In this document: piece after piece, positions 18,385 through 28,147 of the stretch
How the letters are laid out: each line of letters starts with the position of its first letter
Position numbering within the stretch: the stretch's first letter is position 1
From: Paenibacillus sp. FSL H8-0079
GTDB lineage: Bacteria > Bacillota > Bacilli > Paenibacillales > Paenibacillaceae
Assembly: GCF_037991315.1 (NCBI RefSeq)
Contig: NZ_CP150300.1
Coordinates: 3,472,001 to 3,536,000, forward strand
Direction of reading: 5' to 3'
Length of the DNA: 64,000 nucleotides
Notes under the pieces: generated by a model
Database searches by the model: none
What the model was told of the DNA's origin: nothing
The model's input: the letters and a program-made list of their open reading frames with translations, nothing else
Position numbers and translations under genes: made by a program

Positions 18385-19737
18385 CTACTGTACCAAATGT
18401 TCCAAATCCGGCTGTAACTTGTTCCGCAGAACATAGAGCATGATGGCACCAACAAGAAACGCGACGACATCCGCAATGACGAGTGACCAGATCACTCCAT
18501 GAAAGCCATTCATTTGATTAGCGATATACAATACAGGAATTAGCGTAACTCCTTGAATTATGGACATAACAAACGCGGCGGTTCCTTGGGCTGTTGCTTG
18601 GAAGATCCCCATAAACAAAGAAGTCATTCCTGTAATAAACAAGGATAAGAAGGTCACATGAAGAATGTAGCTACCCATTTCAATTAATTGCGGGTCAGTC
18701 GTAAATAAACCAATCAAATGGTCCGAGATCAGATAGACGATAACGCCGAACAGGACGGCTAACCCCAAAATAGATTTGATCGTAAATCCAATGGTTTGCT
18801 TCATGCGTAATTTATTCGCTGTGAATGAGAAGGCAATCAACGGCACAACTCCCTCGCACAAGCCCATCAGAATAAACTCAGGAAATTGCAATAAACGTGA
18901 TGAAATTCCATACCCCGCTATAGCCTGATCCCCATATTCAACAAGAAAAAGGTTAAGAATAAGCGACATCGCACCCAAGAAGACACTCATAACAAAGACG
19001 GGAACTCCGATTTTGAACACATTGCTCAGAATGTCTTTAGAAACTTTGAACCATTTTAAGGAGATGGTTAAGAATTGACTCTTATAACTCATATGGTAAG
19101 CGTAAAATGCACTCGCAACCAAGTTGGAGATCACGGTAGCAGATGCAACGCCAATCACGCCCCAATGGAAGACAAAGATGAATAGCGCATCGAGAATAAT
19201 ATTCACAACAACACTGAGAATCATACCGGTCATCGAGGTGATTGCTGCCCCCTCTGAGCGTACGATATTCTCCAGCGTGAAGAATAAGATGACGAATGGT
19301 GAACCAATAAGCATAATCGTGACATAGTCTTTCGTAAATCCAAAGGATTCAGGCGTTGCCCCCAGCCCATGAACGATTGGCTCGATCAACGGGAGGCCAA
19401 CGGCAATCACAATAAGTCCGAGAACTAAGCTGCTGTAAAAGGCAAATGAAGATACATGCTTCAGATCATCGACTTTTTTCTCTCCCAGCAAACGAGAAAT
19501 GAATGTACCGCTGCCTATACCAATTAAATTACCAAGCGCCATGATAACCGCGAATAAAGGTAAAGTTAATGCGAGTGCGGTTAACATTGCCGTATTACCC
19601 AGTGTGCCAAGGAAATAGGCATTCAAGATGGAATAGATGACACTCATTGACGTGCCTAGCATCATCGGGACAGCAAAGTGAGCTACAGCTTTGGCGATGG
19701 GTGCTTTTTCAAAGTAATGGAGGTTTTCTGCATCCAT
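18385..19737 (-). CDS. MATE family multidrug exporter
   Basis: About 450 residues with 12 membrane helices in two MatE halves (PMMLGTSMSVIYSILNAYFLG in the first, the equivalent GVPVFVMSVFLGAMSLILN in the second). MATE proteins expel cationic drugs or metabolites using Na+ or H+ gradients. The ATG at 19737 is preferred over a GTG at 19746 because of its spacing to GAAGAAAG. It is divergent from a TetR gene, and three copies of one palindrome lie between them, so that TetR almost surely represses this gene. Confidence 0.9.
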   Translation of the reverse strand: MDAENLHYFEKAPIAKAVAHFAVPMMLGTSMSVIYSILNAYFLGTLGNTAMLTALALTLPLFAVIMALGNLIGIGSGTFISRLLGEKKVDDLKHVSSFAFYSSLVLGLIVIAVGLPLIEPIVHGLGATPESFGFTKDYVTIMLIGSPFVILFFTLENIVRSEGAAITSMTGMILSVVVNIILDALFIFVFHWGVIGVASATVISNLVASAFYAYHMSYKSQFLTISLKWFKVSKDILSNVFKIGVPVFVMSVFLGAMSLILNLFLVEYGDQAIAGYGISSRLLQFPEFILMGLCEGVVPLIAFSFTANKLRMKQTIGFTIKSILGLAVLFGVIVYLISDHLIGLFTTDPQLIEMGSYILHVTFLSLFITGMTSLFMGIFQATAQGTAAFVMSIIQGVTLIPVLYIANQMNGFHGVIWSLVIADVVAFLVGAIMLYVLRNKLQPDLEHLVQ

Positions 19738-19770
19738 GTGGATCACTACTTTCTTCGTTAAAATTGATCT

Positions 19771-19855
19771 AATCTAACACTGTTAGATTGAACCTTACAG
19801 TGTTAGATGTTATCATGAACTTATGAACCTGTAAAGCATAAACTTACACTGTTAG
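19771..19855. promoter_or_regulatory. Three TetR operators between MATE and TetR genes
   Basis: The 13-mer occurs three times: CTAACACTGTTAG (19774-19786, extended to a perfect 9-1-9 palindrome AATCTAACA-C-TGTTAGATT), CTTACAGTGTTAG (19794-19806) and CTTACACTGTTAG (19843-19855). They fill the divergent gap. Confidence 0.85.
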
Positions 19856-19873
19856 ATAAAAGGGCGGATACTG

Positions 19874-20554
19874 ATGAAAAAACAACAGCCTCAGATTTCG
19901 GAAGATAAAATTTTGGAAACTTCGTGGGAGCTTTTGGCGGAAGAGGGCATCGAGAAATTCAGCATGAGACGCTTGGCAGACAAGCTGGGGATTCAGGCTC
20001 CATCTCTATACTGGTACTTCAAGAGCAAGCAGACACTCTACCAACGGCTGGCCAACCAGATATCGAAAATTATTTTGGACGAGTTTCAGTCTGAAGGGGA
20101 CTGGAAGGAGCAGATGGAGGGGCTTGCGATCACCGTAAGGAGTGTGCTCAGCCGATACCCGTGTTCCACACAACTCATGATGATGACGCTGCCCCACGAG
20201 CCGGACATGATACGATTCACCAACCGCATGTTGCTCTGTATGGAATCAACACCACTAGAGCAAGAGCAGAAATTACAGGCCGTTCTCACGCTTGTGAACT
20301 ATGTATTCTATTTCGTTCTGGACGATTATCAGCATCAGCGTAATATCTCTACTGTTCTTAAGAACCAGGAAGCAATTCCGGATGAAGAGATGATCAGCCT
20401 TCTGGACTCTATGAGTGAGCAGGAAGCTGGACTCTTCAGTAGGATGTATAAGAATGGTCTGTTTGAGGTGATGGGAACCGACGGATCGTTTGAGTTCGGC
20501 TTGAAGCTGATTCTGTTGGGGATCGAACAAGTGGTTAAGGAACGAGAGAAGTAA
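19874..20554 (+). CDS. TetR-family repressor of the MATE exporter
   Basis: 226 residues. N-terminal helix-turn-helix at about 12-58 (ILETSWELLAEEGIEKFSMRRLADKLGIQAPSLYWYFKSK), C-terminal ligand domain resembling TetR_C of tetracycline-type repressors. It is divergent from the MATE gene and flanked by three matching palindromes, which implies auto-repression and control of the exporter by a ligand, probably an exporter substrate. Confidence 0.9.
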   Translation: MKKQQPQISEDKILETSWELLAEEGIEKFSMRRLADKLGIQAPSLYWYFKSKQTLYQRLANQISKIILDEFQSEGDWKEQMEGLAITVRSVLSRYPCSTQLMMMTLPHEPDMIRFTNRMLLCMESTPLEQEQKLQAVLTLVNYVFYFVLDDYQHQRNISTVLKNQEAIPDEEMISLLDSMSEQEAGLFSRMYKNGLFEVMGTDGSFEFGLKLILLGIEQVVKEREK

Positions 20555-20596
20555 AACACCACGATTTTCGCAAAGTAAACTCGATCATTTAAAACA

Positions 20597-20634
20597 AGAA
20601 ACCCACCGAGTATAAAACTCCGGTGGGTCTCTTC
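20597..20634. terminator. Bidirectional terminator
   Basis: ACCCACCG (20601-20608) pairs with CGGTGGGT (20621-20628), with A-rich and T-rich flanks, between the convergent TetR and csaA genes. Confidence 0.85.
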
Positions 20635-20637
20635 TTA

Positions 20638-20970
20638 TTATCCGATCACAGTACCATTTGGTAGCTCGAAATCAGGTTTCAACAAAACAACATCTCCCTG
20701 TTCGGGCAGCCCGCCAAGCACCAACACTTCTGAATTGAATCCTGCTATACGACGCGGAGGGAAATTAACTACACCTATAATCTGCTTTCCGACAATAGAT
20801 TCGGATGAATACCTTTTGGTGATTTGTGCACTGGATGTTTTTAATCCAATTTCGGGTCCAAAATCAATTTCAAGTTTAATAGCGGGTATTTTCGCTTTTG
20901 CAAAAAATTCGGCTTTGGTGACCGTGCCGACACGCAGATCTAATTTTAAGAAATCATCAAAAGTTGCCAT
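20638..20970 (-). CDS. csaA: CsaA-type tRNA-binding domain protein
   Basis: 110 residues, a single EMAP/tRNA-binding OB fold ([32 protein letters not shown], later [19 protein letters not shown]). This is the exact length and pattern of Bacillus CsaA, proposed to act as a secretion chaperone, with a dimeric OB fold able to bind peptides or tRNA. It lies 21 bases downstream of the EamA exporter gene, so they are probably co-transcribed. Confidence 0.92.
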   Translation of the reverse strand: MATFDDFLKLDLRVGTVTKAEFFAKAKIPAIKLEIDFGPEIGLKTSSAQITKRYSSESIVGKQIIGVVNFPPRRIAGFNSEVLVLGGLPEQGDVVLLKPDFELPNGTVIG

Positions 20971-20991
20971 TTAAATTCACTTCTTTCTTAA

Positions 20992-21924
20992 TTATCCTAA
21001 TTTTCTGAATCGATTAAAGCGCAGGAACTTCGGCAGTTGAACATGGTAAGATTTCAGCCCAAAGTACATCAGCATACCTAACAATGTAATTAATCCGCCT
21101 ACGAATTGAAAAGCAGAGATGGTTTCTCCCAACAGTAGATAAGCCAGCATAATCGCCAGAACGGGTTCACCGATAATGCCTACAGAAACCATTGTTGCAC
21201 CAATGGATTTGAGCAGCAGATTGAAAATGTACTGACCAAAAACGGTGGGTATGATCGCAAGTAGCAGGAAGTACATCCAATCGGATGAGTCGTAATTGGT
21301 CAAAGAAAAGTTATTCAATAAACTGTAGACCAGCAGGACACTTCCACCAATAATAAAGACAACAACACTGTATATATTCGCGTCAATTTTCCGACTCACT
21401 TTCTGTCCCACCAGCATATATGCAGACACCAGTATGGTGCCTACCAGTGACAGACTATCTCCAATCAGAGCCTCTCTCGAAACGCCTATATCACCCCAGG
21501 CGATAATCACCGAACCGAACAGGGCGGTAATCAAACATAGAATGGTAGGTATACTCGCTCTTTCCTTAAACATAAAGTATGACCCGATCATCACAAACAA
21601 AGGTTGCAGCGCCAGAATGACCATGGAACTAGCCACAGAGGTATACACCAGCGATTCCATCCAAAACAAAAAATATAGACCTAGTAGGAGGCCAGCCAGA
21701 AAAACTGTGATCCAATCCTTTGAATCCATATTTAATAAGCGGATCGTTTTCCAGGGGATAAAAGGAAGCATAATAATGGCTGATATATAAAGCCTGTACA
21801 TACCGGCTATGGCGGTGGGAGTATCCGAAGATTTAATCATGATTGAAGAGACGGATACCGACAAAATGGCGATAAAAAGCAGTACATAAGGATGAAAAAG
21901 CAGCGACGTTTTATTTTCTTTCAC
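20992..21924 (-). CDS. EamA/DMT-family transporter
   Basis: About 310 residues, ten membrane helices in two EamA repeats (first ending in IIAWGDIGVS, second with TVFGQYIFNLLLKSIGATMVS and EPVLAIMLAYLLLGE). The GTG at 21924 follows TGGAGGC and is chosen over an in-frame start at 21963. DMT exporters of this branch move metabolites or amino acids outward; the substrate is unknown. Upstream gene of a likely pair with csaA. Confidence 0.88.
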   Translation of the reverse strand: MKENKTSLLFHPYVLLFIAILSVSVSSIMIKSSDTPTAIAGMYRLYISAIIMLPFIPWKTIRLLNMDSKDWITVFLAGLLLGLYFLFWMESLVYTSVASSMVILALQPLFVMIGSYFMFKERASIPTILCLITALFGSVIIAWGDIGVSREALIGDSLSLVGTILVSAYMLVGQKVSRKIDANIYSVVVFIIGGSVLLVYSLLNNFSLTNYDSSDWMYFLLLAIIPTVFGQYIFNLLLKSIGATMVSVGIIGEPVLAIMLAYLLLGETISAFQFVGGLITLLGMLMYFGLKSYHVQLPKFLRFNRFRKLG

Positions 21925-22078
21925 ATATAAGCCTCCAAAGTTCTTATCCGGTCGTCTGTGCACAGGCTATTGTGATAAGTCAAAGATTTGATATAATAAT
22001 ATCATTATTTTTGTGGATTTCGTGCAATTAAATCGCTTTATAATATAGATATATCGTCAAAGAAAGGAACGTCATAGC

Positions 22079-22966
22079 ATGGTGAAGCAACTTTATGAGG
22101 ATATTTTGTATTCGGATCTTTCGTTTCCCTATATCATGTACACACATACACGTCATACAAGTATCCCCGCAGGCAGAGGGTTCAACGATCTACATTGGCA
22201 CGAAGATCTACAGATCACATTAGTCACGAAAGGTAAGCTGGTTATTCAAATTAACGGAATTGATCATACATTGGAAACGGGTCAGGCAATCCTGATCAAC
22301 AAGAGAATTCTTCACATCACAACAGAGCTGACACAGGATGGTCAATATGTTAGTTTCAATTTTCCCGAAAAGCTATTAGCCTTTCATGTAGACAGTGCAA
22401 TGGAAAAAAATTATGTATTGCCGTATACAAATTCTTCCTTGGTTTCACTTGTGATTAAAAAAGATTCGGAGTGGGAAACACAGATATTAGACATGCTTTG
22501 GGGAATGAGGGAGACGTTTAATGCAGAGAAAACATGGGGATGGGAATATGAAATTTCTATTAAAACGGTACAATTATGGTTTGTATTGATATCCAACATT
22601 TCAATTCCTTCAGGTGAAACTCCAAGAAGCGAGAAGCGTCAGCAGGAGAGACTACAGTTAATGCTCAGTTTTATCCATCAAAATTACGCTCATCCGGTTA
22701 CGCTTCGTGAGATTGCTGATGTCGCACATTTGAGCATTTCAGAGTGCACCCGATGTTTTAAGAAAACGGCTCATATGACGCCATACGAGTACTTGATCAA
22801 ATACCGGATTAAGAAGAGCAAAGATCTCTTATTATCGACGAATGATACAATAACCGAGATCGCCGAGAAAGTAGGCTTTAATCACGTTAATCACTTTATC
22901 CAGTCTTTCAAAAAGCACGAAGAAAGAACACCGAAAGAGTTTCGGTGCTCTCCGTACCCTGTATAA
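22079..22966 (+). CDS. AraC-family transcriptional regulator
   Basis: 295 residues. N-terminal cupin (about 30-110, LHWHEDLQITLVTKGKLVIQINGI), C-terminal AraC double helix-turn-helix (about 195-290, VTLREIADVAHLSISECTRCFKK and TEIAEKVGFNHVNHFIQSFKKHE). AAAGGA precedes the ATG. Divergent from the EamA gene 154 bases away, which it may control. It converges with the LysR gene, the two stops being only 3 bases apart with no terminator. Confidence 0.88.
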   Translation: MVKQLYEDILYSDLSFPYIMYTHTRHTSIPAGRGFNDLHWHEDLQITLVTKGKLVIQINGIDHTLETGQAILINKRILHITTELTQDGQYVSFNFPEKLLAFHVDSAMEKNYVLPYTNSSLVSLVIKKDSEWETQILDMLWGMRETFNAEKTWGWEYEISIKTVQLWFVLISNISIPSGETPRSEKRQQERLQLMLSFIHQNYAHPVTLREIADVAHLSISECTRCFKKTAHMTPYEYLIKYRIKKSKDLLLSTNDTITEIAEKVGFNHVNHFIQSFKKHEERTPKEFRCSPYPV

Positions 22967-22969
22967 ATG

Positions 22970-23860
22970 CTAAACAAATTTAGCCTGAATTTCTTTTAAA
23001 AACAAATCCGCAGCAGTCGAAAAGACCTGATGTTTTTTCCAAACGATATTTAAGCCAGATTCAAGTCTTGGCTCTAGCGGTCTGAAACAAAGGTCGCTTT
23101 CACTGGACGTATTCACTATTTTATCAAGTGTTAATGCATAACCAATGCCTTCTTCAACCATAATGGCAGCATTATATGCAAGATTGTATGTAGTAACGAC
23201 GTTTAATTTGTCAAAATCTTCACCAAACCAGTCCGCAAATTCATTTTTCGAAAATGTCTGCTTCATTGACTGTCGTGAACAGATCAGTGGAACATGTAAT
23301 AAGTCTGTAGATCGAATCGTATCTTTGGAGGCGAGTGGACTTTCTTTTCTCATAACCACTCCCCAAACATCCTTGTCGGAGAAATTGATATAGTTATATT
23401 TGGAGACATCCGCTGGCTGGATTAGAATACCGAAGTCAAGGAGTCCCTTGTCAAGCCGCTCAGTTACATCATCTTCGTTACCACTGTATAGGTGATAGCG
23501 TATATTGGGATGTTTATTCTGCACCTCTTTTGCCACTCTTGCAATCTGTTTCATGGCTTCCGTTTCTCCACCGCCAATATAAATATCTCCACTTATGGTT
23601 TCTTCCATGGATTCAAATTCTGCCTCTAATTTATCGACCATACCTACAATTTCTTCAGCTCTATTTCTTAAAAGCATACCTTCGTCTGTGAGAATAATAC
23701 TGTAACTACTACGAATAAATAATTTCTTTCCCAACTCTTGTTCAAGGTCTTTCAATTGTCTGGACAAGGTGGGCTGCGTAACATGCAAGAAATCAGCAGC
23801 ACGTGTAATGCTTCCTTCTCTGGCGACCGTAAGAAAATAACGCAATACTCTAATCTCCAT
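22970..23860 (-). CDS. LysR-family transcriptional regulator
   Basis: 296 residues from the ATG at 23860, preceded by AAAGGAGGAG; an in-frame start at 23917 lacks a site. Winged helix at 1-60 (ITRAADFLHVTQPTLSRQLKDLE), then the periplasmic-binding-type effector domain. Divergent from an SDR-MFS pair, with a 7-5-7 palindrome between them. The truncated LysR at 58520-59322 is a paralogue, and it too sits next to a paralogous MFS. Confidence 0.92.
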   Translation of the reverse strand: MEIRVLRYFLTVAREGSITRAADFLHVTQPTLSRQLKDLEQELGKKLFIRSSYSIILTDEGMLLRNRAEEIVGMVDKLEAEFESMEETISGDIYIGGGETEAMKQIARVAKEVQNKHPNIRYHLYSGNEDDVTERLDKGLLDFGILIQPADVSKYNYINFSDKDVWGVVMRKESPLASKDTIRSTDLLHVPLICSRQSMKQTFSKNEFADWFGEDFDKLNVVTTYNLAYNAAIMVEEGIGYALTLDKIVNTSSESDLCFRPLEPRLESGLNIVWKKHQVFSTAADLFLKEIQAKFV

Positions 23861-23919
23861 CTTAACTCCTCCTTTATCCTTATATTCTACAATAGACCTA
23901 TAAGAAATGCCTTTCAAGC

Positions 23920-23938
23920 ATATCTTGTTATAAGATAT
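23920..23938. promoter_or_regulatory. LysR-type operator
   Basis: ATATCTT-GTTAT-AAGATAT is a perfect 7-5-7 palindrome with the T-N11-A core of LysR sites, between lysR and the divergent SDR gene. Confidence 0.75.
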
Positions 23939-24016
23939 GAGTATTTGCTATGTGGTGCATAAACGCTAAACTAAAAAGCGAGGCAACTGGAGAAGAAATT
24001 GAAGGGAATGAATGAT

Positions 24017-24856
24017 ATGGATAAGAAAAAGGTATGGTTTATCACTGGCGCTGGTCGAGGTATGGGCACAACTATTGCGAAGGCTGCTTTAACTGCTGGA
24101 CACAAGGTTGTGGCTACCGGCCGGAATCCGGATGCGGTGGTTCGTGCGATCGGTGATTCCGAGAATGTAATGGTTGTCCCATTAGATGTTTGCGAGCCTG
24201 CAGATGCACTTTCTGCAGTTAAGGCGGCAATTGAACGGTTCGGGGCAATCGATGTACTCGTAAATAATGCGGCGCATTTCTGTGGAGGGTATTTTGAGGA
24301 ACTGACCCCTGACCAGATTGAACATCAGCTACAGGTGGCGTTGGTTGGTTCCATGCACGTTACCCGGGCCATATTACCTGTGATGCGTAACCAACGTTCA
24401 GGTCATGTGATCTCGATCTCTTCAGGCGCTGGCATTTCAGGATTTGAGTTTAATTCGGCCTATAGTGCTGCAAAATTTGCTCTTGAGGGATGGATGGAGG
24501 CATTGGCTCCTGAGGTAGCTCCTTTCGGTATTCATACGACTATAGTCAATCCCGGATTTTTCCGAACAGAATTTCTTACGGATACATCGTCAACTTTCGC
24601 TAAGCCCTCGATTAAAGACTATGATGACCGGAGAGCTGGTCATATGGAATTTTTCAAGAATCAGAACGGGCAACAACCTGGAGATCCAAAAAAACTTGCT
24701 AATGCCCTCCTCAAGATTGCAAACGAGGCCCAACCGCCGCAACGCTTTATTGCAGGAGCCGACGCGATAGACATTGCAGAGCAGAAAATAGCCAACCTTC
24801 AGTTAGAGATCGATGCTTACCGGGATCTCTCTAGATCCATGGCATATGACAACTAA
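24017..24856 (+). CDS. Short-chain dehydrogenase/reductase
   Basis: About 279 residues from the ATG at 24017, 9 bases after GAAGGGA; ATG at 24008 is closer to that site and less likely. Classical SDR: cofactor motif TGAGRGMG, NNAA motif, catalytic Ser in SISSGAG and YSAAK with the Tyr and Lys. Lys rather than Asp/Gly context around VATGRNPD suggests NADP(H), not firmly. It overlaps the MFS gene by 11 bases, so they form an operon opposite a LysR regulator. Confidence 0.9.
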   Translation: MDKKKVWFITGAGRGMGTTIAKAALTAGHKVVATGRNPDAVVRAIGDSENVMVVPLDVCEPADALSAVKAAIERFGAIDVLVNNAAHFCGGYFEELTPDQIEHQLQVALVGSMHVTRAILPVMRNQRSGHVISISSGAGISGFEFNSAYSAAKFALEGWMEALAPEVAPFGIHTTIVNPGFFRTEFLTDTSSTFAKPSIKDYDDRRAGHMEFFKNQNGQQPGDPKKLANALLKIANEAQPPQRFIAGADAIDIAEQKIANLQLEIDAYRDLSRSMAYDN

Positions 24857-26024
24857 ACGAAATCACCTGCTTGTCTTCATACTGACCTTTGGTGTATTCA
24901 GTATTTTAAATACGGAGATGGGCGTAATCGGAATCTTGCCTTTGATTGCAGACCATTACCAGGTCAGTATCTCAACCGCTGGTTTGATTGTGAGTCTTTT
25001 TGCGCTTGCGGTTGCTGTATCTGGTCCCATTTTGCCCTTATTATTTTCGGGCATGAACCGCAAGCATGTCATGTTGTTCGTGCTTGGCATTTTTATTGTG
25101 GGCAGCCTGGTTTCCGCCATCACATCAAACTTTACGGTATTGGTCATTGCACGTGTCGTTCCGGCTTTTTTCCATCCTGTCTATTGTTCATTGGCATTTA
25201 CGGTCGCAGCGGCGTCGGTCCCCAAGAAAGAAGCGCCGAAGGCAGTGGCTAAAGTATTTCTAGGCGTGTCGGCAGGAATGGTACTTGGAGTACCCCTTTC
25301 GAGCTTGATTGCTACCACCACATCGTTGTTCTATGCAATGTTATTCTTTGCCGCCGTAACGATCATCGCATTCGTAGCAACACTTCTGTTCGTGCCCTCA
25401 ATGCCAGTTACGAAAAAACTCTCAATGGGTACTCATCTGTTTGTATTGAGAAGGTCCGTGATGTGGCTATCCATTGCTGGTGTGATTTTCATGAACGGAG
25501 CCGTATTTGGGGTCTATAGTTACCTTGCCGAGTTCCTGAAAACCGTGACAAGATATGACTGGAACACCGTCAGTGTGATGTTATTTCTATATGGCTTGGC
25601 TAACATGGTTGGGAACATGCTGGCAGGGAAACTTCTCGCTAATCACCCGTTAAGAACAGTCAAGATGTATCCATTTGCACTAATTACTGTTTACATCTTG
25701 CTGTTCACCTTCGGACAATTCAGCGTGCCAACAGCCTTCATTATTATCATTTGGGGGATTTTAGGCGGCATAGGGGGCAATATCACTCAATATTGGGTGG
25801 TATCTGCAGCACCAGAGGCACCCGAATTGTCGAATGGGATCTTTCTGACCTCTTCCAACCTGGGAACAACATTTGGTGCAAGTATATGTGGACTAATCGT
25901 AACTGGAATAAGTACACAATATATCGTAGTTGGAGGAATCGTATTTCTAATATTTAGTATTGTAACGAATTACTTCAGAATCTCCATGACTTGTCGAATA
26001 AAGAGTTCAAATGTCGAAGGATAA
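24846..26024 (+). CDS. MFS exporter (AraJ/YdhP-like, DHA1)
   Basis: 392 residues, 12 membrane helices; the start at 24846 overlaps the SDR end. The first helix (VFSILNTEMGVIGILP) and the helix 4-5 region (RVVPAFFHPVYCSLAFTVAA) match the AraJ/YdhP branch of drug exporters. The protein at 57258-58427 is a close paralogue by eye along its length. Part of an SDR-MFS operon that may modify and expel one compound. A 7-bp CAGGGTT/AACCCTG hairpin follows (26026-26041) but has no T-run. Confidence 0.9.
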   Translation: MTTKRNHLLVFILTFGVFSILNTEMGVIGILPLIADHYQVSISTAGLIVSLFALAVAVSGPILPLLFSGMNRKHVMLFVLGIFIVGSLVSAITSNFTVLVIARVVPAFFHPVYCSLAFTVAAASVPKKEAPKAVAKVFLGVSAGMVLGVPLSSLIATTTSLFYAMLFFAAVTIIAFVATLLFVPSMPVTKKLSMGTHLFVLRRSVMWLSIAGVIFMNGAVFGVYSYLAEFLKTVTRYDWNTVSVMLFLYGLANMVGNMLAGKLLANHPLRTVKMYPFALITVYILLFTFGQFSVPTAFIIIIWGILGGIGGNITQYWVVSAAPEAPELSNGIFLTSSNLGTTFGASICGLIVTGISTQYIVVGGIVFLIFSIVTNYFRISMTCRIKSSNVEG

Positions 26025-26121
26025 GCAGGGTTTGAACCCTGGGAGTGTTCTCTATATAATAACCATAATACTTACTTCACTTACCCAAGTTAGGGATAAT
26101 TTGAAAAGAAGGTGATGGTTA

Positions 26122-27147
26122 ATGAGTGAACCTTGGGCTGCTTCAATGAGTGGTGCTCCCTGGAATGATGACAAAATGAGTAACGCTATCACTCAATTGC
26201 GAAACCGCGCTACGGTAAGTTTTGTTGCTGGGCTGGACGAGGTGCATGATCTACGTCAACTGGATGAACATGTGTTTGCCAAACGCCCGGATCTGATTCT
26301 ATCCATCTCAAACACTGATGTGAAAGGGCGTTATACCGAGGAACTTTTGGAGATTCTCGCTGCACTAAAGCATGTCACCGCTGTACAGCTGGATCTCAAG
26401 CAACCACAAGATCTGAATATCTTAAGTACGATGCAGAGGATGGTCTTTCTCACCATTCGCTCACCCAAAATTCAAAATTTGGATTTCATACGTAACTTTA
26501 AGTATTTAGATTATCTCGCACTTAGCGGGAAATTCTCTGATCTCTCACCAATTGAGGACTGTATTCGCCTGCGTACCCTTGTTTTGAATTGTGCCATTGA
26601 TCAGCTTGATTTTGTTGTGGACTTACCGTTAATCGAATATTTGGCTATCGATCAGTGTACTTTGAGCGGTTCGCTTGAGGGACTGGCTGAATCGAATATA
26701 AGCATGCTGAGATTATCCTCTGTCCGTAATCTGACCGATATTGATGCAGTGGGGACGCTACATAACCTGGTCTATCTACATCTGTCATTACCTAAGATTG
26801 AGCGATTGTGCGACTTTTCAGGTATGAAAAATCTCCGTCAACTAGAATTGGATTTCATGAAATCATTACAGGAGATTGACAATCTGTGGACTGCGGGTCA
26901 ATTAGAGGTACTGGTCTTGAAAGAGATACAAAAGGGGATCAAGGCGGAAGCTTTTGAGGGTTTGCTAGAAATGCAAAGTTTGCGTCAGGTGGATTTCCGT
27001 TTTATCGATCACAGTAAAGGTCGTATAGCTGCTATGCGTAAACGAATGATGGATGCAGGAAAAGAACATCTTCTCTATGAGAATATCGCTGAGGAAGAAC
27101 GAATACATTCCTCGGGACTCGTGCATCTGTCAAAAATCCTGACGTAA
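26122..27147 (+). CDS. Leucine-rich-repeat protein
   Basis: 341 residues without a signal peptide, so cytoplasmic. From about residue 75 to 300 there are irregular leucine-rich repeats of about 22 residues (VTAVQLDLKQPQDLNIL, MVFLTIRSPKIQNLDFI, LDYLALSGKFSDLSPI, LRTLVLNC and so on), as in internalin-like LRR folds. The ending is a short helical cap. LRRs bind protein partners; nothing nearby points to a partner. AAGAAGGTGA precedes the ATG. I do not recognise a specific family. Confidence 0.75.
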   Translation: MSEPWAASMSGAPWNDDKMSNAITQLRNRATVSFVAGLDEVHDLRQLDEHVFAKRPDLILSISNTDVKGRYTEELLEILAALKHVTAVQLDLKQPQDLNILSTMQRMVFLTIRSPKIQNLDFIRNFKYLDYLALSGKFSDLSPIEDCIRLRTLVLNCAIDQLDFVVDLPLIEYLAIDQCTLSGSLEGLAESNISMLRLSSVRNLTDIDAVGTLHNLVYLHLSLPKIERLCDFSGMKNLRQLELDFMKSLQEIDNLWTAGQLEVLVLKEIQKGIKAEAFEGLLEMQSLRQVDFRFIDHSKGRIAAMRKRMMDAGKEHLLYENIAEEERIHSSGLVHLSKILT

Positions 27148-27203
27148 ACATGACCTTACTACTTATTCAGTAGGGAAAGTAAGTTAACTTGCTCAAAAGC
27201 GGA

Positions 27204-27250
27204 GGGGCCGTCCTACGAGTCATTATATGACTTATAGGGCGGCCCCTTTG
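27204..27250. terminator. Long hairpin between convergent genes
   Basis: GGGGCCGTCCTA (27204-27215) pairs with TAGGGCGGCCCC (27235-27246), with an inner AGTCAT/ATGACT stem. It separates the LRR and nitroreductase genes; the T-run is short. Confidence 0.7.
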
Positions 27251-27301
27251 AATTGAAATAGATCTATTCAAACTTAAGAAATGAACACCTTAAGTATCTA
27301 A

Positions 27302-27967
27302 TCAGTTTCCTTTGAAATGAATGACTTCCTCAAGTGCTACTCTTGGCATGACTACTTGAGAGTCCTTGTCTTCGAGTACTGGATAGCCAAAGATGATGCC
27401 AGCCACAATTTTTTTGTCATCGGGTATACCTAGGATCTCACGCTGGAACTTAGGATAAGAGATAGAAGTATATGCTGGAAGACTGCCGAGACCATGGGCT
27501 TCAATGGATAGCATCAGGAACCCGGAGAATATGCCAAGATCGTGCATGGACCATTCCGTTAAGGATGCATCTAAAGTAAGAAAAGCAACGACTGGTGCGT
27601 CGAAAAATTGGAAATTGGCTTTCATTCTCTCTGCTTTGGCTTCATGATCCCCACGAGCAATGCCGAGTTGGCTGAAACGAGCTTCACCAGCTTGATTCAT
27701 ACGCTGTTGAAAGAGCTCCGGCCATTCCGTCGGCATAGGGATATCAGATTGGAAGGGTTCTCCGTCCTCGAAGGCCTTTAAATATGCACTCCGCAGTTCT
27801 TCAAGTTTCTCCCCAGTAGCGACATACACTTCCCAAGGTTGGGTATTGCCCCAGGACGGCGCGTTAATGGCATCCTTAAAGATGGATTCCAGTGTTTCTC
27901 TATTGACCGGTTTATCTGCATGAAATTTACGTTTGGAATGACGGTTTTGAAAAATGGATTGTGACAT
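27302..27967 (-). CDS. Nitroreductase family protein
   Basis: 221 residues; FMN-dependent nitroreductase fold. Phosphate-binding RHSKRKFHADKP at the N-terminus, NAPSWGNTQPWEVYVA, and GLGSLPAYTSISYP with the flavin contact. It reduces quinones or nitro compounds with NAD(P)H. Divergent from an HxlR regulator with a perfect palindrome between, an arrangement like HypR and its nitroreductase HypO in Bacillus subtilis. GGGGGA precedes the start. Confidence 0.9.
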   Translation of the reverse strand: MSQSIFQNRHSKRKFHADKPVNRETLESIFKDAINAPSWGNTQPWEVYVATGEKLEELRSAYLKAFEDGEPFQSDIPMPTEWPELFQQRMNQAGEARFSQLGIARGDHEAKAERMKANFQFFDAPVVAFLTLDASLTEWSMHDLGIFSGFLMLSIEAHGLGSLPAYTSISYPKFQREILGIPDDKKIVAGIIFGYPVLEDKDSQVVMPRVALEEVIHFKGN

Positions 27968-28087
27968 TTATATTCCCCCATATGCTTATTTAAGTGATTA
28001 CTAGGGAAGTAGTGTTAGGCGCCTTAACATCTGCTTTACCTCTGTTCAAATCCAAGATTATAATATAGTATGATTCATTACAAGTAC

Positions 28088-28122
28088 GCACAAGTTTGTG
28101 CTATAGGTACAAAAAGTATACT
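28088..28122 (+). promoter_or_regulatory. HxlR operator and promoter
   Basis: GCACAA-GT-TTGTGC is a perfect 6-2-6 palindrome (28088-28101), overlapping a weak -35 (TTTGTG, 28095) that is 16 bases from a good -10 TATACT (28117-28122) of the HxlR gene. Confidence 0.6.
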
Positions 28123-28147
28123 TTATCGGAGTAAAGGGGCTACGAAA

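Noticed and set aside
26026-26041. Hairpin CAGGGTT/AACCCTG after the MFS gene
   Set aside because: The loop is only two bases and there is no T-run, so I do not call it a terminator.
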